Positions 1 through 10,444 of a stretch of DNA of 64,000 nt are shown here, in pieces. Both the position numbers and the translations under genes were made by a program. Below the pieces are notes generated by a model that saw nothing but the letters and a program-made list of their open reading frames with translations, was not told the DNA's origin and searched no databases. The stretch spans positions 310,001 through 374,000 of the forward strand of contig JAVSML010000984.1 in assembly GCA_038503035.1 (NCBI GenBank), read 5' to 3'. Source of the DNA: Crocodylus rhombifer. Lineage: Eukaryota; Chordata; Crocodylia; Crocodylidae. Every line of letters begins with the position of its first letter. Position 1 is the first letter of the stretch.

Positions 1-1012
1 CAGGGAGCTGATATAAATTCTTATAGTCACATACATGTTAGGCAGCCTCAACTATAGGTGTCAGTAATGCTCCATCTATATAATATAGAAATCAGAATCA
101 ACCCCTCCTTATTCCATACTTACAGACTGATAAAAAGAAAACAAGGCTGGAAAAAAATATTTTGTGTAAATGAAGTGGTCTCAGTAAAGCAATGCTCGTC
201 AATATCATTGCTATATACGTCTATTGGAATATTAACCAACAAATGACAAAATTTGGAACAATGGGACCGAGGTCCAACATCTGAAATGAATGATTACCCC
301 CTTTTGCTAAGGTTAAGTTCCAAAGGAGTGTTTTGGCAACTGCAACTGCCTGAACTTCTTACAGCTGATAGGGATTCACAAAGCTTCTATATTAAGAATT
401 ACCTCAGGTTAAGTTGCAGCCAGCCAGCTAGCTTTTACTCGACTTCTGGTCTTGTTCCAGTACTGAAAAAGCCACTTGCCTGCACCAGGTGATACGGTCA
501 AATAAGATGGAGTTTTTCTATTCAATAAAAATGCCTCCTTAATTTCTTAGCTAAGAAGATAGGGCTGGAACATTATATATGGGAAGAACTACTGTTTTTG
601 CAACACCGTGGAAAATGCCCTTAAAATTGAAAAGATGGGTGCATTCTTGTTTATTTTTTTATAAATAATAGATACATAAAAAGTGCAGAATGGGTCTATA
701 CTTATACATATAGCACATTGTAGAATTACATTTGACAAGATAGAGCTTCAGTTATAAGAAGCAACTGGTAGTCCCTCTGTCACAAGTGAAGGATGGGTGA
801 AGAACAGAATTGTTAGAAATGAATTACAAAATTCTAGCATCTGGTTTATTTTAAAAATTGCTGGATAGTTTATTAAAATTGTTTTAAAAGGAAAATGTTG
901 ATCATCTTACTTCCATCAAAATCAATAGCTATGTTTTTTCTGGGAAGAAATATGTACACAACTTAATTGATAGCATATATAGTAACAAAAAATATTAACA
1001 CAAGCACACTTA
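1..1012. other. No supported gene
   Basis: AT-rich sequence with only short chance ORFs (62 to 79 codons). I see no splice-flanked coding segment, RNA gene or repeat boundary here. Confidence 0.6.
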
Positions 1013-1020
1013 GACTAGAA

Positions 1021-1285
1021 CAGTGATTCTCAGCCAGGGTTTGTGGCACCCTGGTGCACCACCAGATCCTCTGAAGGATAATTTGAGGTCTGAGGTAAGA
1101 GGAGATAAGCAGATACGCTGAGCACATAAGCACAGGCTCAGGCTTGTCCCCCAACACTTCTGTAAGGAGGTAAGCATTGTAATATCTAAATTAGTTTTTG
1201 AATCTGCTTAATTTACATGAGTTATGCAGGGGTGCCTCAAGTCCAGTGAAGGGTGTCTTGGGTCCAAAACAGCTGTGAACCACTG
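1021..1285. mobile_element. Non-autonomous hAT-like element with exact 8-bp TSD
   Basis: A 265-bp element. It starts CAGTGATTCTCAGCCAG, and its last bases reverse-complemented read CAGTGGTTCACAGCTG, giving imperfect terminal inverted repeats beginning CAGTG. It is flanked by the exact 8-bp direct repeat GACTAGAA (1013-1020 and 1286-1293), the duplication length typical of hAT transposition. It has no coding capacity; the minus-strand ORF across it is incidental. A diverged relative lies at 3185-3512. Confidence 0.8.
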
Positions 1286-1293
1286 GACTAGAA

Positions 1294-1969
1294 TCATAAG
1301 GTTGGCAGGAACTTCAGCATCATGGTTTTCACATTCATCCTTGTGCAAAAGACTAGTGTGGACTGTAGAATTTTTAAAAATAGTGCTTAAGTGACCTTTA
1401 AGTGATACTCATTATCGTAATATGAGCTAGAAAAATGTTAGCCAGCCAGTGAGGAGAATCTGCATCAGTAAAGCTGGCATCACTAGATTAATTTTTATTT
1501 GGTTTGGTAAAAGAATTATAAATATCTGGAAAAATGTTAAAATATGCAGCAATTATTTTGGCTATGGTACCTCTGAGCTCAGCAGCTGTTCTGATCTGCA
1601 TTTTAAACTGTGCTAGAATAGAGGGTCCAGGAGGTCTTCCTTGAATAGGGATGTAAGAGATGACAAAATCTAAAACTTTCATTAAAGAAATAAAGGTTTG
1701 AATGGTTCAATAAGCCCAAAAGTGATTTGGAGTGTTTGCCTCATTTTACTGGAATAGTGACAGACTGCATAGCGAGGGATGATGCTTTTCTAAATCCAGC
1801 CATCAGCTGCTACCTGAGCTGTACAATATTTTACATTCACCTTTAAACCATGGCATAAATCACGAGCTCAGTTCCACACAGCTGAGAGAGCAGCTGTAGA
1901 GGAAGAGTGGTTTGGGCACTAGCCCATTCCCTGCTCTGCCACTGACTTCCTCAATGACCTGAGGCCATT
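1294..1969. other. No supported gene
   Basis: AT-rich spacer between two hAT-like elements. Only short ORFs without recognisable similarity are seen. Confidence 0.55.
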
Positions 1970-1977
1970 ATTTAATG

Positions 1978-2268
1978 CAGGGGTCTTCGACCTTTTTTGA
2001 AAGGTTGAGTGGAGGGGGGGAGGGGAGGAAGCATGGCAGCAACCAGACACGAAGCAGGAGGGGGGGCTTGCATGCAGCAGCAGAGGGTGGTAGATGGAGG
2101 TGGTGGCTGCCACATGCGAGTTCCCCGGCTCCACTCTGGCCCTGCTCTTGGGAGGCAGCGGCATGGGGTGATGGGTGGCAGTGCTCCATCCCTGCCCACT
2201 CGCACATACCCCCTAGCCCCATTCCAAGTACCCCCAGGGGTATGCACATCTTTGGTTGACAACCCCTG
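1978..2268. mobile_element. Non-autonomous hAT-like element with exact 8-bp TSD
   Basis: A 291-bp GC-rich element. It begins CAGGGGTCTTCGACC and its 3' end reverse-complemented begins CAGGGGTTGTCAACC. The exact 8-bp direct repeat ATTTAATG flanks it (1970-1977 and 2269-2276). Five overlapping ORFs of 81 to 103 codons on both strands are by-products of its GC-rich, stop-poor sequence and should not be read as genes. Confidence 0.85.
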
Positions 2269-2276
2269 ATTTAATG

Positions 2277-3184
2277 CCTTCATACCTCAGTCTTGTCTGC
2301 TTTCCACCTCACCGTGGTGCTGAAAAGATCTATAGAATAAGATTGTACAGCAGACCGGTACTACATAATAAAGGCCATAGATGTGTCTATGATAAAGCAG
2401 TATTCTGAGCATGTTTTTAAAAAACAAAAACCCAAACAACTCCCTCTGAAGACAAAACTGAACAGTTCACTCTCTTTTTTTCTTTACTGAAAAGATAATA
2501 TACCCAACATAGCCTTTTATTTCAGATGTCCACAATGCTGAAAAACACAAGGCGTATCTGTTGTTCTAGATCTGCTCACTCTTTTGGCATTGCCCACCAG
2601 CCTATGAACTGCAGCAAGTTACCATGTTATTTTTGTTTTGGAGTCTCCTACTGACTTTAAAGCTGCTTCTTCTCTAAGCACACCTAGCTTAAATATGGTA
2701 CATGCAGCTTTCAACTGTTGGCATTCCATAAGCATATCAGGAGACTTCAGGCAAAATTCAGATTGGTACCTTAGTTGCTTCTAAATTAGACTTCAATTTA
2801 TCTAAAATGTAGGCATCTGAATTCAAAGAAACAGACTCAGGCACATAGGTCTTATACAGTCCATGGAGAGTGCCTAGCGTCTCTGAAGGGATTCCCAGCT
2901 CTGAGGATTACTTCTTTTTTTCAGCCAACATATAAAATTTTTCAGATCAGAGAACCAATATCTCCACCCTAAACACTGTGTCACAGAGTTCAGTTCCCTA
3001 TTGATTAGTCCTGCCTGGCTGGTAGCCCAGCTTCAAAACAGAAATGGAGCATGCTCCTAGTCAGTTTATTCTATAGCTTCAAAGTTAGGTACTCTCTTGG
3101 TGTGTGGTAGAAATGTATTTGAAGCCCTTAGGCCAAGGAGAGCCTATGATTAAGTTCTCTCACTAAGTGCTCTAATGATTACAC
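2277..3184. other. No supported gene
   Basis: Unique-looking AT-rich sequence. No ORF of interest and no repeat end was recognised. Confidence 0.5.
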
Positions 3185-3512
3185 GAGTGATTCTCTACCA
3201 AGGTTCTGCTGCATGCTGGGGTGCCATGAGATCCTTTTAAGGGTGACCCAAAATACTGCACAATGTCAGCATGTTTAGGAATGCAGAAACCTACATGTTT
3301 AACAAGATAAACACAGGCATTCCAAATTGGAATTCACAGTATCAAAAACATTATGATGACCCGTTATTGATTTTCTTCATTCTTTGCAATAGAAGAATTG
3401 CTCTATTATTTTTCTATACTCAAAAAAAAAAGAGTAAAAACTAAGAGCTGGCATTTTCTGAGGCATGTCTTGAGTCTGTTGAGAGGTGGTTTGAGTCTAA
3501 AATGAACCACTG
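3185..3512. mobile_element. Diverged hAT-like MITE related to 1021-1285
   Basis: It begins GAGTGATTCTCTACCAAGG and ends AATGAACCACTG, matching both ends of the better-preserved copy at 1021-1285, including the internal GGGGTGCCA and CTTGAGTCT blocks. The 8-bp flanks GATTACAC and CCATACAC agree at 5 of 8 positions, consistent with a decayed duplication. Non-coding. Confidence 0.55.
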
Positions 3513-3689
3513 CCATACACAAATGCAGATTTGCTATTCCCAAACCAGCTCATCCAAACATCTGTCCAAATTGCTCTTCAGGATAACAGTGAAACAATGA
3601 AAGCACAACCGGGGCACAGGGTTGAAGATCTATGTCAGAATTAAACTAAATAAATACAAGCTTTGATGTACAGAGAACACAGACAGCAC

Positions 3690-3966
3690 TATCTAAACCC
3701 ATCTTTACGTGCACTTTGGGGCTGGCGGACACTTTAATTAAAGTGGATCCGAGAGCCACTGTAATTAAAAAGTGCCCACAGCATCTTGGGTATTCAGCAT
3801 CCCATGCTTCAAAATGGAGACGGTGCTTTAACTAAAACTCCTTTGATGATCTCTAGTTAAAGTTTCCCCACCACTATTTTGAAGCATGGGGATGCTGAAT
3901 ACAGAAGATGGTGACTTGATTAATCAAGTCTGCTCCAAAGCGCTGTAATTACAGTGTATCAGAGCA
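3690..3966. repeat. Imperfect palindrome, probable foldback MITE
   Basis: The core is a strong inverted repeat: GTATTCAGCATCCCATGC near 3790 pairs with GCATGGGGATGCTGAATAC near 3884. Weaker complementarity continues outward through two AATTAA-rich stretches and the CACTTTGGGGC / GCTCCAAAGCG pair. No target duplication could be fixed. Non-coding. Confidence 0.55.
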
Positions 3967-4436
3967 GCGTTTCCCATGTGTCTAGAGGCACCCTAAATGG
4001 AAGTGCTACTCAGATCCCTGCTATGAACCATATGTCAGGGCTTTCTGGCCCACTAGGGCCTCTGTAGCTCCTTCTCACCTTAGCAAGTGCTGCTGCTGAG
4101 TGTCCTGGTCATAACTAAGCCAGGCAAGATAGGGATGGAGCTGCAGGGCTTGGAGGAAAGGGGAGAGTCAGTAAAAAAGTTTTGTCATCAGTTAAAAGTT
4201 TGCAGATTATCAATATAAAATAATATGATCAGGTTGGAAATATGTAAAATAAATGATCAGGTTGGAAATCCTTCCAGGACACCAGCCCTGGGGAAGAAGG
4301 TGCAAAAATAGCAGCAGCCATGCCTCTGGCCTGGCCAGTGCTGCACTACTAGCAGCGCAGCCACTGACACTACCCCATGTGCTCCTGCTTCCCAGAGTGT
4401 GCAAGCATCTAGTTATACCTCTGCTTGAAGTAGACC
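3967..4436. other. No supported gene
   Basis: Contains a short direct duplication (ATGATCAGGTTGGAAAT near 4226 and 4254) and a GC-rich patch around 4270-4400. No coding similarity recognised. Confidence 0.45.
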
Positions 4437-4830
4437 AATGAAGATTTCACAATTCTCTGGGCAGTTTGTTCTACTGTTCTCACAGGTAGGAAGTCTTTCC
4501 TTAAAATTTCATCTAAATCTGCATTACTCAAGTTAAATCCTTTGCTTAATTTCCTACCCTCTGTGAGAGAAGTAAAAAAGGTTTCTCCATCTTCTTTATA
4601 TGGAACTTTGTAATATGAAAACTGCTATCATGCCCCACTCTCAAATCTTTTCTTTCTAAGCTAAAAATACTTAGTTCCTTCAGCCTTTCCTCACCTTGCT
4701 TTTCAAGCTTTTTATCACCTTCACTACTTGTCACTGGACCCTCTTCCGTTTCCCTACATTCTTCTTACAATGTGATGTCCAAAACTGAACATAGTTTACA
4801 TACTTTTCTGCCTCATATCTGGGTTGCAAC
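4437..4830 (-). mobile_element. Old degenerate CR1 LINE fragment
   Basis: Read on the minus strand, the 62-codon frame at 4546-4734 contains EERLKELSIFSLERKDLR. This resembles the conserved CR1 ORF2 C-terminal stretch (EERLRELGLFSLEKRRLRGDL) seen intact in younger copies in this window. The flanks follow the CR1 3' region order. It is heavily mutated and truncated on both sides, so much older than the copies at 35785 and 44009. Confidence 0.6.
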
Positions 4831-5373
4831 AAATGTTAGGCATCTAGCTGTTCAGAACAGGTTTTTCTGAACCTCATGGAAGACTGTTTAAGCTCCCCGG
4901 GGCCTCTCCGGTGTAAAATGTAAGTACTAAGTAGATTTAGGTGCCTAACAACTTTTGTTCCACTGGAGTAGGGGATTGCTTTTGTAGAGTTAGGATTCTA
5001 AATTCTATCCACATCCTGTTTAGATGCATGGTCCATCTGGATATGGTCCTACATCTCAAAACATCAAAAAGAAGATTCATACTAGATGGTTATTCATCAG
5101 TATTTGGAAAGGGACAAAGCTGACATTTTCCACCAAAAGGTCATTTGTGTTTACAAAGAAAAATCAAGAGATACAATACAAATCTGTCATTCTGGTTGCT
5201 GAAGGTTTTTCTTGAATAATTTATCACTTTTCCAAACTGTGTGTTTTCAATTAGCCCTAGCATTTTACACCAGCAAAAATGCATTATTTCATTTAACTTT
5301 CTATTCAACTCTTACTGTATCTCTGTTAAATGTCTGGGATGTGCAAATTAACAAAATGTTACATCTAGGTGGT
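4831..5373. other. No supported gene
   Basis: AT-rich. ORFs of 60 to 93 codons overlap in different frames without recognisable domains. Confidence 0.5.
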
Positions 5374-6245
5374 TGTAACAGGTTGTCCTCCCTAGTGCCA
5401 TCTTCCCTGTTAAACTGTGCTTTGCGTGGGGTGCACTTGGACTCTGTTTTGGAACTCTTATATCCCACCCTCTATTCACCTGCCATGTCTTGATGGAAAT
5501 TATTGTTGATGTTCTTGTGAGCAGGAGACTGCCTATTATATTTTGTATGTTGGGGTCTTTTGCCCACCCGGGTCTGACCCCTGTTTTCTCTAGCTAGGCC
5601 TCCTCATCCAAAATCCCACCAAGCAGGGTTTGACTCTGAGGCTCTAGGCTTCTCCCTTGTTGGGCCTCATTACCCTTCGGCCCCCTCTTTGTCCTCCCCG
5701 GGCTCCCCATAACCCTGTCTCACACTGCGTCCTCTCTGGCGCTCAGGCTTTCCACAGCCCTGTCTCGCACTGCGCCTGCTCAGGGGCTTCTCGCTGCCCC
5801 CTCTCTGGGGCAGGGGTCTCCATGCTGCTGTGGGTCCCCTATGAGGCCTCCTCCATCCCCTTATAGCCTCACCCAAGCCACCAGTTAAAACAGCAAACCA
5901 AAACACAAGCCCCTGGGCTATAACTTAAATCCTAGTCATCCAGCTATAACATTATTCCTGCCCCACCAGAGGTGCTCCATCCTTCCCCCAGTCTCAAAGC
6001 TTTACCTGCAGTCTGGCCTCACCCCTCTGCTTGGTCTGGGAGACCTCCTTCCCCCATGGCTGCTGGCAGGGAACTGCCCACCTGGCCTCAGCCCTGGGGT
6101 TTAAATGTGGGCCAGGCCCTACCCCTTCCAGTCAGCTGACTGCTGGCAGGTGTGGGTCACTAGCTCCCTCTGGTTGCCCTAGCAACCTGCACCTGGGTAG
6201 TTATGTCCCTTCTACAAGTAGCAGGCACCTTAGCACCCTGCTACA
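5374..6245. mobile_element. Probable solo LTR of an endogenous retroelement
   Basis: An 872-bp GC-rich block begins TGTAACAGG and ends CCTGCTACA, i.e. TG...CA termini with short inverted ends, as retroviral-type LTRs have. The flanking 5-mers GTGGT and GTGAT match at 4 of 5 positions, consistent with an old duplication. On the minus strand a TATA-like CTATAAGGG lies near 5860, which would suit a minus-strand LTR, but orientation is not secure and no AATAAA was seen in either reading. No gag, pol or env coding sequence adjoins it, so if it is an LTR it is a solo one. ORFs inside it are incidental. Confidence 0.45.
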
Positions 6246-7564
6246 GTGATGAATTTACAGGACATAACAAACTGAATCATAAGAGAATATTTATCCATGG
6301 TTATACCATTCTTACAAGGTAACTAGTTGCAAAAAGTAGACTCCATTGCAGAAAAAGTATGCATATTTTAAAAGGAAATTATGTCCAGCTTTTTTGACTA
6401 TTCAGGAGTAACAAAACTGAATGGGAGCACAATCACAGCAAGAAATCTTGGGGGAATAACACTTCCTGTCGATTCACAGCCATCCCTACTTGCTGATCCA
6501 GAACTGGTTTTGCTAAGCTCAAGAGGGCACTGAAATTAATTCTTTTTGGACATTGATGGATGGATCAGGTCATCTGAGGGTCTAGGCTATGTTGGGGTTA
6601 GCTAAATATAGGAAGAGTCTGCAGTTTAACATTGGTTAGTTATTGCTAGTTTATCTTCAACTTCTTTTCAAGTAGGGTATGTGTAGATTAATGGGGGAAT
6701 CAAAGAGATCCTCCTCTAGGTAAAAAGCAATTATAAATTTGAGAATCCTACAGTCAACATTTTAAATTAATTTACCCCACAGATTGTGTGCATGTCTACA
6801 GAACATGCACAGCTTGCAGAAATCTATGCCATCTGTGACTGCTGTATGTATTGCAGCATTGTCAGAGAGAAAACTTGATTCATGATGAGGAATAAGAAGG
6901 TAATATGCATCTCAGCAGGTCAACAAATAATTACAGACTTTTAAGACAGACAATGTAGTTAATACATGGTAGATAAAAATGAGTATGGTGTTATGTGTGC
7001 AATTTTAGGCAGAGCACCCTGTAACAGATGAGGCCAAAGATAACAATTCACTGTAATTTTATATAAATGGTATCAGTTGGGATAGATGCAAATATTTGAA
7101 TACAATATGAGAAAGCCCATAAATGGAGATTAAATATTACCAGTACTTGCCTACATATATACTGGAAAGGAAAAAAAGTACAAAATGACCAAGATGGCTA
7201 AAAGTGAATAATAATTATTAGAAAATTATAAGCAAGACCAAGGCTTGGTCAATTTCATGGATTGGGCATAAATCATATTTGTTTTTGTTTCACTGGGGTA
7301 TTTGGCTTGGACTGGGAAGAAGTAAAATTTAGCAGCTGAACAAATTTCAGCAAGAGCTTTAAAAATTTCAGGAGAGACAAAGTAGGGGCTCAGCACATGC
7401 TGAGTGGTGAAGCAGGGTCATACTAGTGATCGCTTACCAGATGCTTAAGTTTTCTCATGGGTCATGTAGCTCCCCAAATTAAAATTCTTTGAGATGCAAA
7501 TGTATTATCATACATTGGTTATGCAAGCCACCCTGTAATAATATACCTACAATGAAAATGTTTA
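6246..7564. other. No supported gene
   Basis: AT-rich, unique-looking sequence. No coding exon, RNA gene or element end could be supported. Confidence 0.5.
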
Positions 7565-7980
7565 GGGGACTTGGGATCCATGACTTATGAGGAGAGGCAG
7601 TTGGGCTTATTTAGTGTGGAGAAGAGACAACTGAGGGGGGATTTAATAGCAGCCTTCAACTACCTGAAGCGGGCTTCCAAAGAGGAAGGAGCTAGACTGC
7701 CCTCAGTGGTGGCACATGGCAGAATAAGGAGTAACCATCTCAATTCACAGCAACAGAAGTTGAGGTTAAATATTAAGAAAAGCTCTCACTAGGAAGGTAA
7801 TAAAATACTGGAACACATTACCCAGAGGTTGTGGAATCTCTAGCCTTGGAGGTTTTTAAGACATGGCTAGACAGAGCCTTAGCTGGAATGAGCTAGTTGG
7901 GGATAGTTCTGCTTTCAGTGGGGGGCTAGACTAGATGACTTCCTGAGGGCCCTTTCAACCCAAATTTTCTATGATTCTAT
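7565..7980 (+). mobile_element. CR1 LINE, 5'-truncated 3' end
   Basis: The frame at 7571-7792 reads MTYEERQLGLFSVEKRQLRG and continues through LIAAFNYLK, the conserved C-terminal part of CR1 ORF2 just after the reverse transcriptase thumb. Downstream, GGCTAGACTAGATGACTTCC and the terminal octamer-like ATTCTATGATTCTATGA are the classic CR1 3' UTR and tail. 5' truncation is normal for CR1. The copy ends about 50 bp before the candidate splice acceptor at 8032-8033. Confidence 0.85.
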
Positions 7981-8033
7981 GAACTATAAATTACAGAACT
8001 CAAAAGTGCCTAATGCTTTTTCTCTTCTTTCAG

Positions 8034-8140
8034 ATGCCTTCATTGACAGAACGGACATGGATGGAATTCCTTCAAAAAACATCCCCAGCATCCTTGCCAC
8101 TGACCACTCTGACCATTATAACCGCAACTTGCTATTATGA
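8034..8140 (+). CDS. Candidate terminal coding exon of an unidentified host gene
   Basis: A strong 3' splice-site context precedes this segment: branch-like TGCCTAATG, the pyrimidine tract CTTTTTCTCTTCTTTCAG, then the exon. With two bases completing a split codon, it encodes 34 residues starting AFIDRTDMDGIPSKNIPSIL and ending DHYNRNLLL, then TGA at 8138-8140. Codons such as GAC, CAC, AAC, CGC and ATC stand out against the AT-rich surroundings and look constrained. The polar composition would suit a cytoplasmic or disordered C-terminus. I do not recognise the protein, and no other exon of the gene was found. A TIR element begins about 12 bp after the stop and would occupy the start of the 3' UTR. 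Chance ORF remains possible. Confidence 0.38.
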
Positions 8141-8659
8141 AGAGGATCCTCTAGGCTAAGTACAGACAATCAAAAAGTCTGAGGCTGAATTGATTCAATC
8201 TTTGAAAGTTAGTTTAAACTGTGTAGACTGAATTGAGAAGCAAGTGAACAGACCATGAGTGACTGTTGCCTCCTGAATCTGGGGGAGGGGGGAACCCGCA
8301 GAAGCCACTGATGGTGGTGACCCTGTTGGGGAGGGGCACCAGTCCCACTGACAGCATCAGTGTCGGCCATCAGGGGGAGCACCAGCCCCATCGGGGGGGC
8401 ATGTGCACCCCTGTGCACCCCCTACCAGTCACCTATGGAACAGACATTCACTTTTCATCCCAGAAATGCAGCCACATGCCTGTAGTGGCTCAGGCCAGAA
8501 GCTGGGGGCGGGGGCACTTTTAGAGCACACCTTCCCTTCCCTTCTCTTTGGAAGTGGCAAGAAGGCTGGAGGGAAGCTGGGAGAAAAGCCCTCCAAGGCT
8601 TTTCCCCCTCCCTGCTTGAGCTGAGGGTTGGAAGTGTGGCCAGGCCCCAGCCAGCCTTC

Positions 8660-9345
8660 TGAGTATAATGCGGGGGTTTAAACCCCCACCCTGGCCTGCA
8701 TGAACCCCAGCTGGGGTGTGCCTAGAGAGGGAGAGGTAGGGAAGCAGCCTCTGCCAGGCTTTTCCCTTGCTCCCCTCTCAAATGGAGGGAGGAGGGGGGC
8801 ATGGTGGAGGCATAGGGAGTGGGGTTTAAAACCTGTCTCCCCTAGCCACATGGTATCCCATCAGGTCCTGACAGGCTGTTCCCCACTCACCACGCCAGCA
8901 GAAGGGAGAGGAGAGGAGAGGGCCATGGCCAGATGTGGGGCTGAGTTGGCATACTGAGGCAGAGGGGAGGGGAGGGGGTGTTAAACTCCCACACCATCCT
9001 GCATTTGGCTGCTCCATCCCTGCCAAGCAGACCCAGCTGAGGTCCTGCATGGGTGGGGGACAGGATTTAAACCTCCCTCCCCCCCTCTGCAACAGTATGC
9101 CAGCCTGGGCTGGCATCTGGCCATGCCCCGCCGCCGTCCTCATCCTCCGCTGGAGTGGCAGGTGGGGGAAAAACCTGTCAGGGGCTGTTCCACCTTGCCA
9201 GGCAGACCCCTGCTGGGGTCCTGTGTGGGGAAGGGGTTTAAACTCCCCTCCCCTCTGCTTTGTTCTGCAGGTCCGGCCTGGGGGCTGGCCATGCCTACCC
9301 CTCTGCTTGAGTGGGGAAATGCCTGTCAGGGGCTGATCTGCTTCT
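8660..9345. repeat. Degenerate GC-rich tandem units inside family X copy A
   Basis: Recurring landmarks are a TTTAAAC-containing box followed by a C-rich run (near 8676, 8823, 8978, 9063 and 9234) and CCTG(T/A)CAGG(GG)CTG (near 8867, 9171 and 9318). Spacing is irregular, about 85 to 170 bp, as in a minisatellite-like array that has decayed. This amplification explains why copy A is about three times longer than copy B. Confidence 0.5.
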
Positions 9346-9473
9346 GTCATGCAGAGCCCAGTGGGGATCCAGAGTCAGTTTTCCCCCCACCCGCTTCTCA
9401 GCCAGCAAGGCAAGTGATGGTGCTCTGGCTAGGGAGCAGAGGGTCAGGGCCAAGCCCTGCTCCACTGCAGCAG

Positions 9474-9505
9474 ACAGCCCAGCCCAGCCCAGCCCAGCCC
9501 AGCAC
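9474..9505. repeat. CCCAG pentanucleotide microsatellite
   Basis: Five consecutive CCCAG-type pentamers near the 3' side of the GC-rich core of family X copy A. The last unit is interrupted (CAGCACAG). Confidence 0.8.
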
Positions 9506-9762
9506 AGAGCTGAAAAGCATCCTGTGATGCTGGGGGACTGTGAGTTAACTTGAACTAGGAAGGTGTCTGGGACACAAGTACCATAAACTGGTTTGACCTA
9601 AATCAGTTCAGTCTGATTTTACATCCAATTAAGTTTATCTTAAACCAGTTTGGGCCATTTTGAGAGTCGTTTAAGTGCACTGAACTTCTGTTGTGTTACA
9701 GATTTGAATTGGTTTCTGATCACTTAAACCAGTTTATGTGTAATTTCTGTCCCTAACCCTAG

Positions 9763-10374
9763 TGCTGTGGCATTCTTCACTTGGCTCTCAGCTGCTGCTG
9801 ACCTTAAAATTGTCAGCCTGAACAGGAGTATCCAGTACAAGTCTCATATGGCAGAGGCAGGGCTAAAAACAGAGCCACTTATCTAGTCCAATTATAGATA
9901 GTTTTACCCTTAAGCTTTCAATTTTTTTTAAATGTCCCCTGACAAATCTCCATCCTTGAGCTCTGCATAATGAGGCAGTGGAATGGGAGAAATTTTATTT
10001 TTCTGCAGAACATTTTGTCTGGAGGGACAAATGGCAGGGGCTCTCTGCCAGCCCCTCATGTGTACAGTTAACATTATTTTTACTGGCAATAAATGCAACC
10101 AAGCAATACCATCTAGGGCAACACCATACTGTGTTTCTTTCCTTTCATATCACAATCACCATGTTACTTTTCCTTAATACTGTCATGTAAAAACCACAGT
10201 CCACACTATCTAAAAACATAATGACAAACTGCATGCATCCAACATAGCTGACCCACTGAAAGTAAAAGCAGTTCAGTTCTGGTCCTTCTATTCATTATTT
10301 ATAACCAATTACATTCAGACACTGGTCAGAATATCCTCTCACATGGGCACTTTGCCCCAAATGTCATTACAGAT
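9763..10374. other. No supported gene
   Basis: AT-rich spacer between a DNA element and a microsatellite. ORFs near 9980-10190 have no recognisable domain. Confidence 0.5.
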
Positions 10375-10428
10375 ATAATATATCTATATCTATATATTTA
10401 TATATATCTATATCTTCTATATATAGAA
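10375..10428. repeat. AT-rich TATC/TATA microsatellite
   Basis: Imperfect run of TATCTATA and TATATATA units directly upstream of the 5' junction of the CR1 beginning near 10445. Confidence 0.75.
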
Positions 10429-10444
10429 ATCTCTGGAATAACAG

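Larger units (their letters stand above)
8152..9762. mobile_element. Long copy of a non-autonomous TIR element (family X, copy A)
   Basis: The start TAGGCTAAGTACAGACAATC and the reverse-complemented end CTAGGGTTAGGGACAGAAAT form related termini sharing an ACAGA block. The outer 250 to 300 bp match a 500-bp relative at 17484-17983 (CAAAAAG near the start, GAACAGACATTCA inside, ATGCAGCCACA, GACTGTGAGTTAACTTGAA, TCTGTTGTGTTACAGAT). Between these, copy A carries roughly 1 kb of GC-rich repeated units absent from copy B. ORFs up to 174 codons lie in that GC-rich part on both strands and show no domain. No target duplication could be fixed. Confidence 0.65.

Noticed and set aside
1919..2283. Five overlapping ORFs of 81 to 103 codons
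   Set aside because: They lie on both strands within a 291-bp GC-rich hAT-like element defined by an exact 8-bp duplication. Low-complexity composition, no domain.
8826..9527. ORFs of 133 to 174 codons on both strands
   Set aside because: They cover the GC-rich repeated core of family X copy A. Proline/glycine-rich translations with internal repetition and no motif indicate stop-poor DNA.
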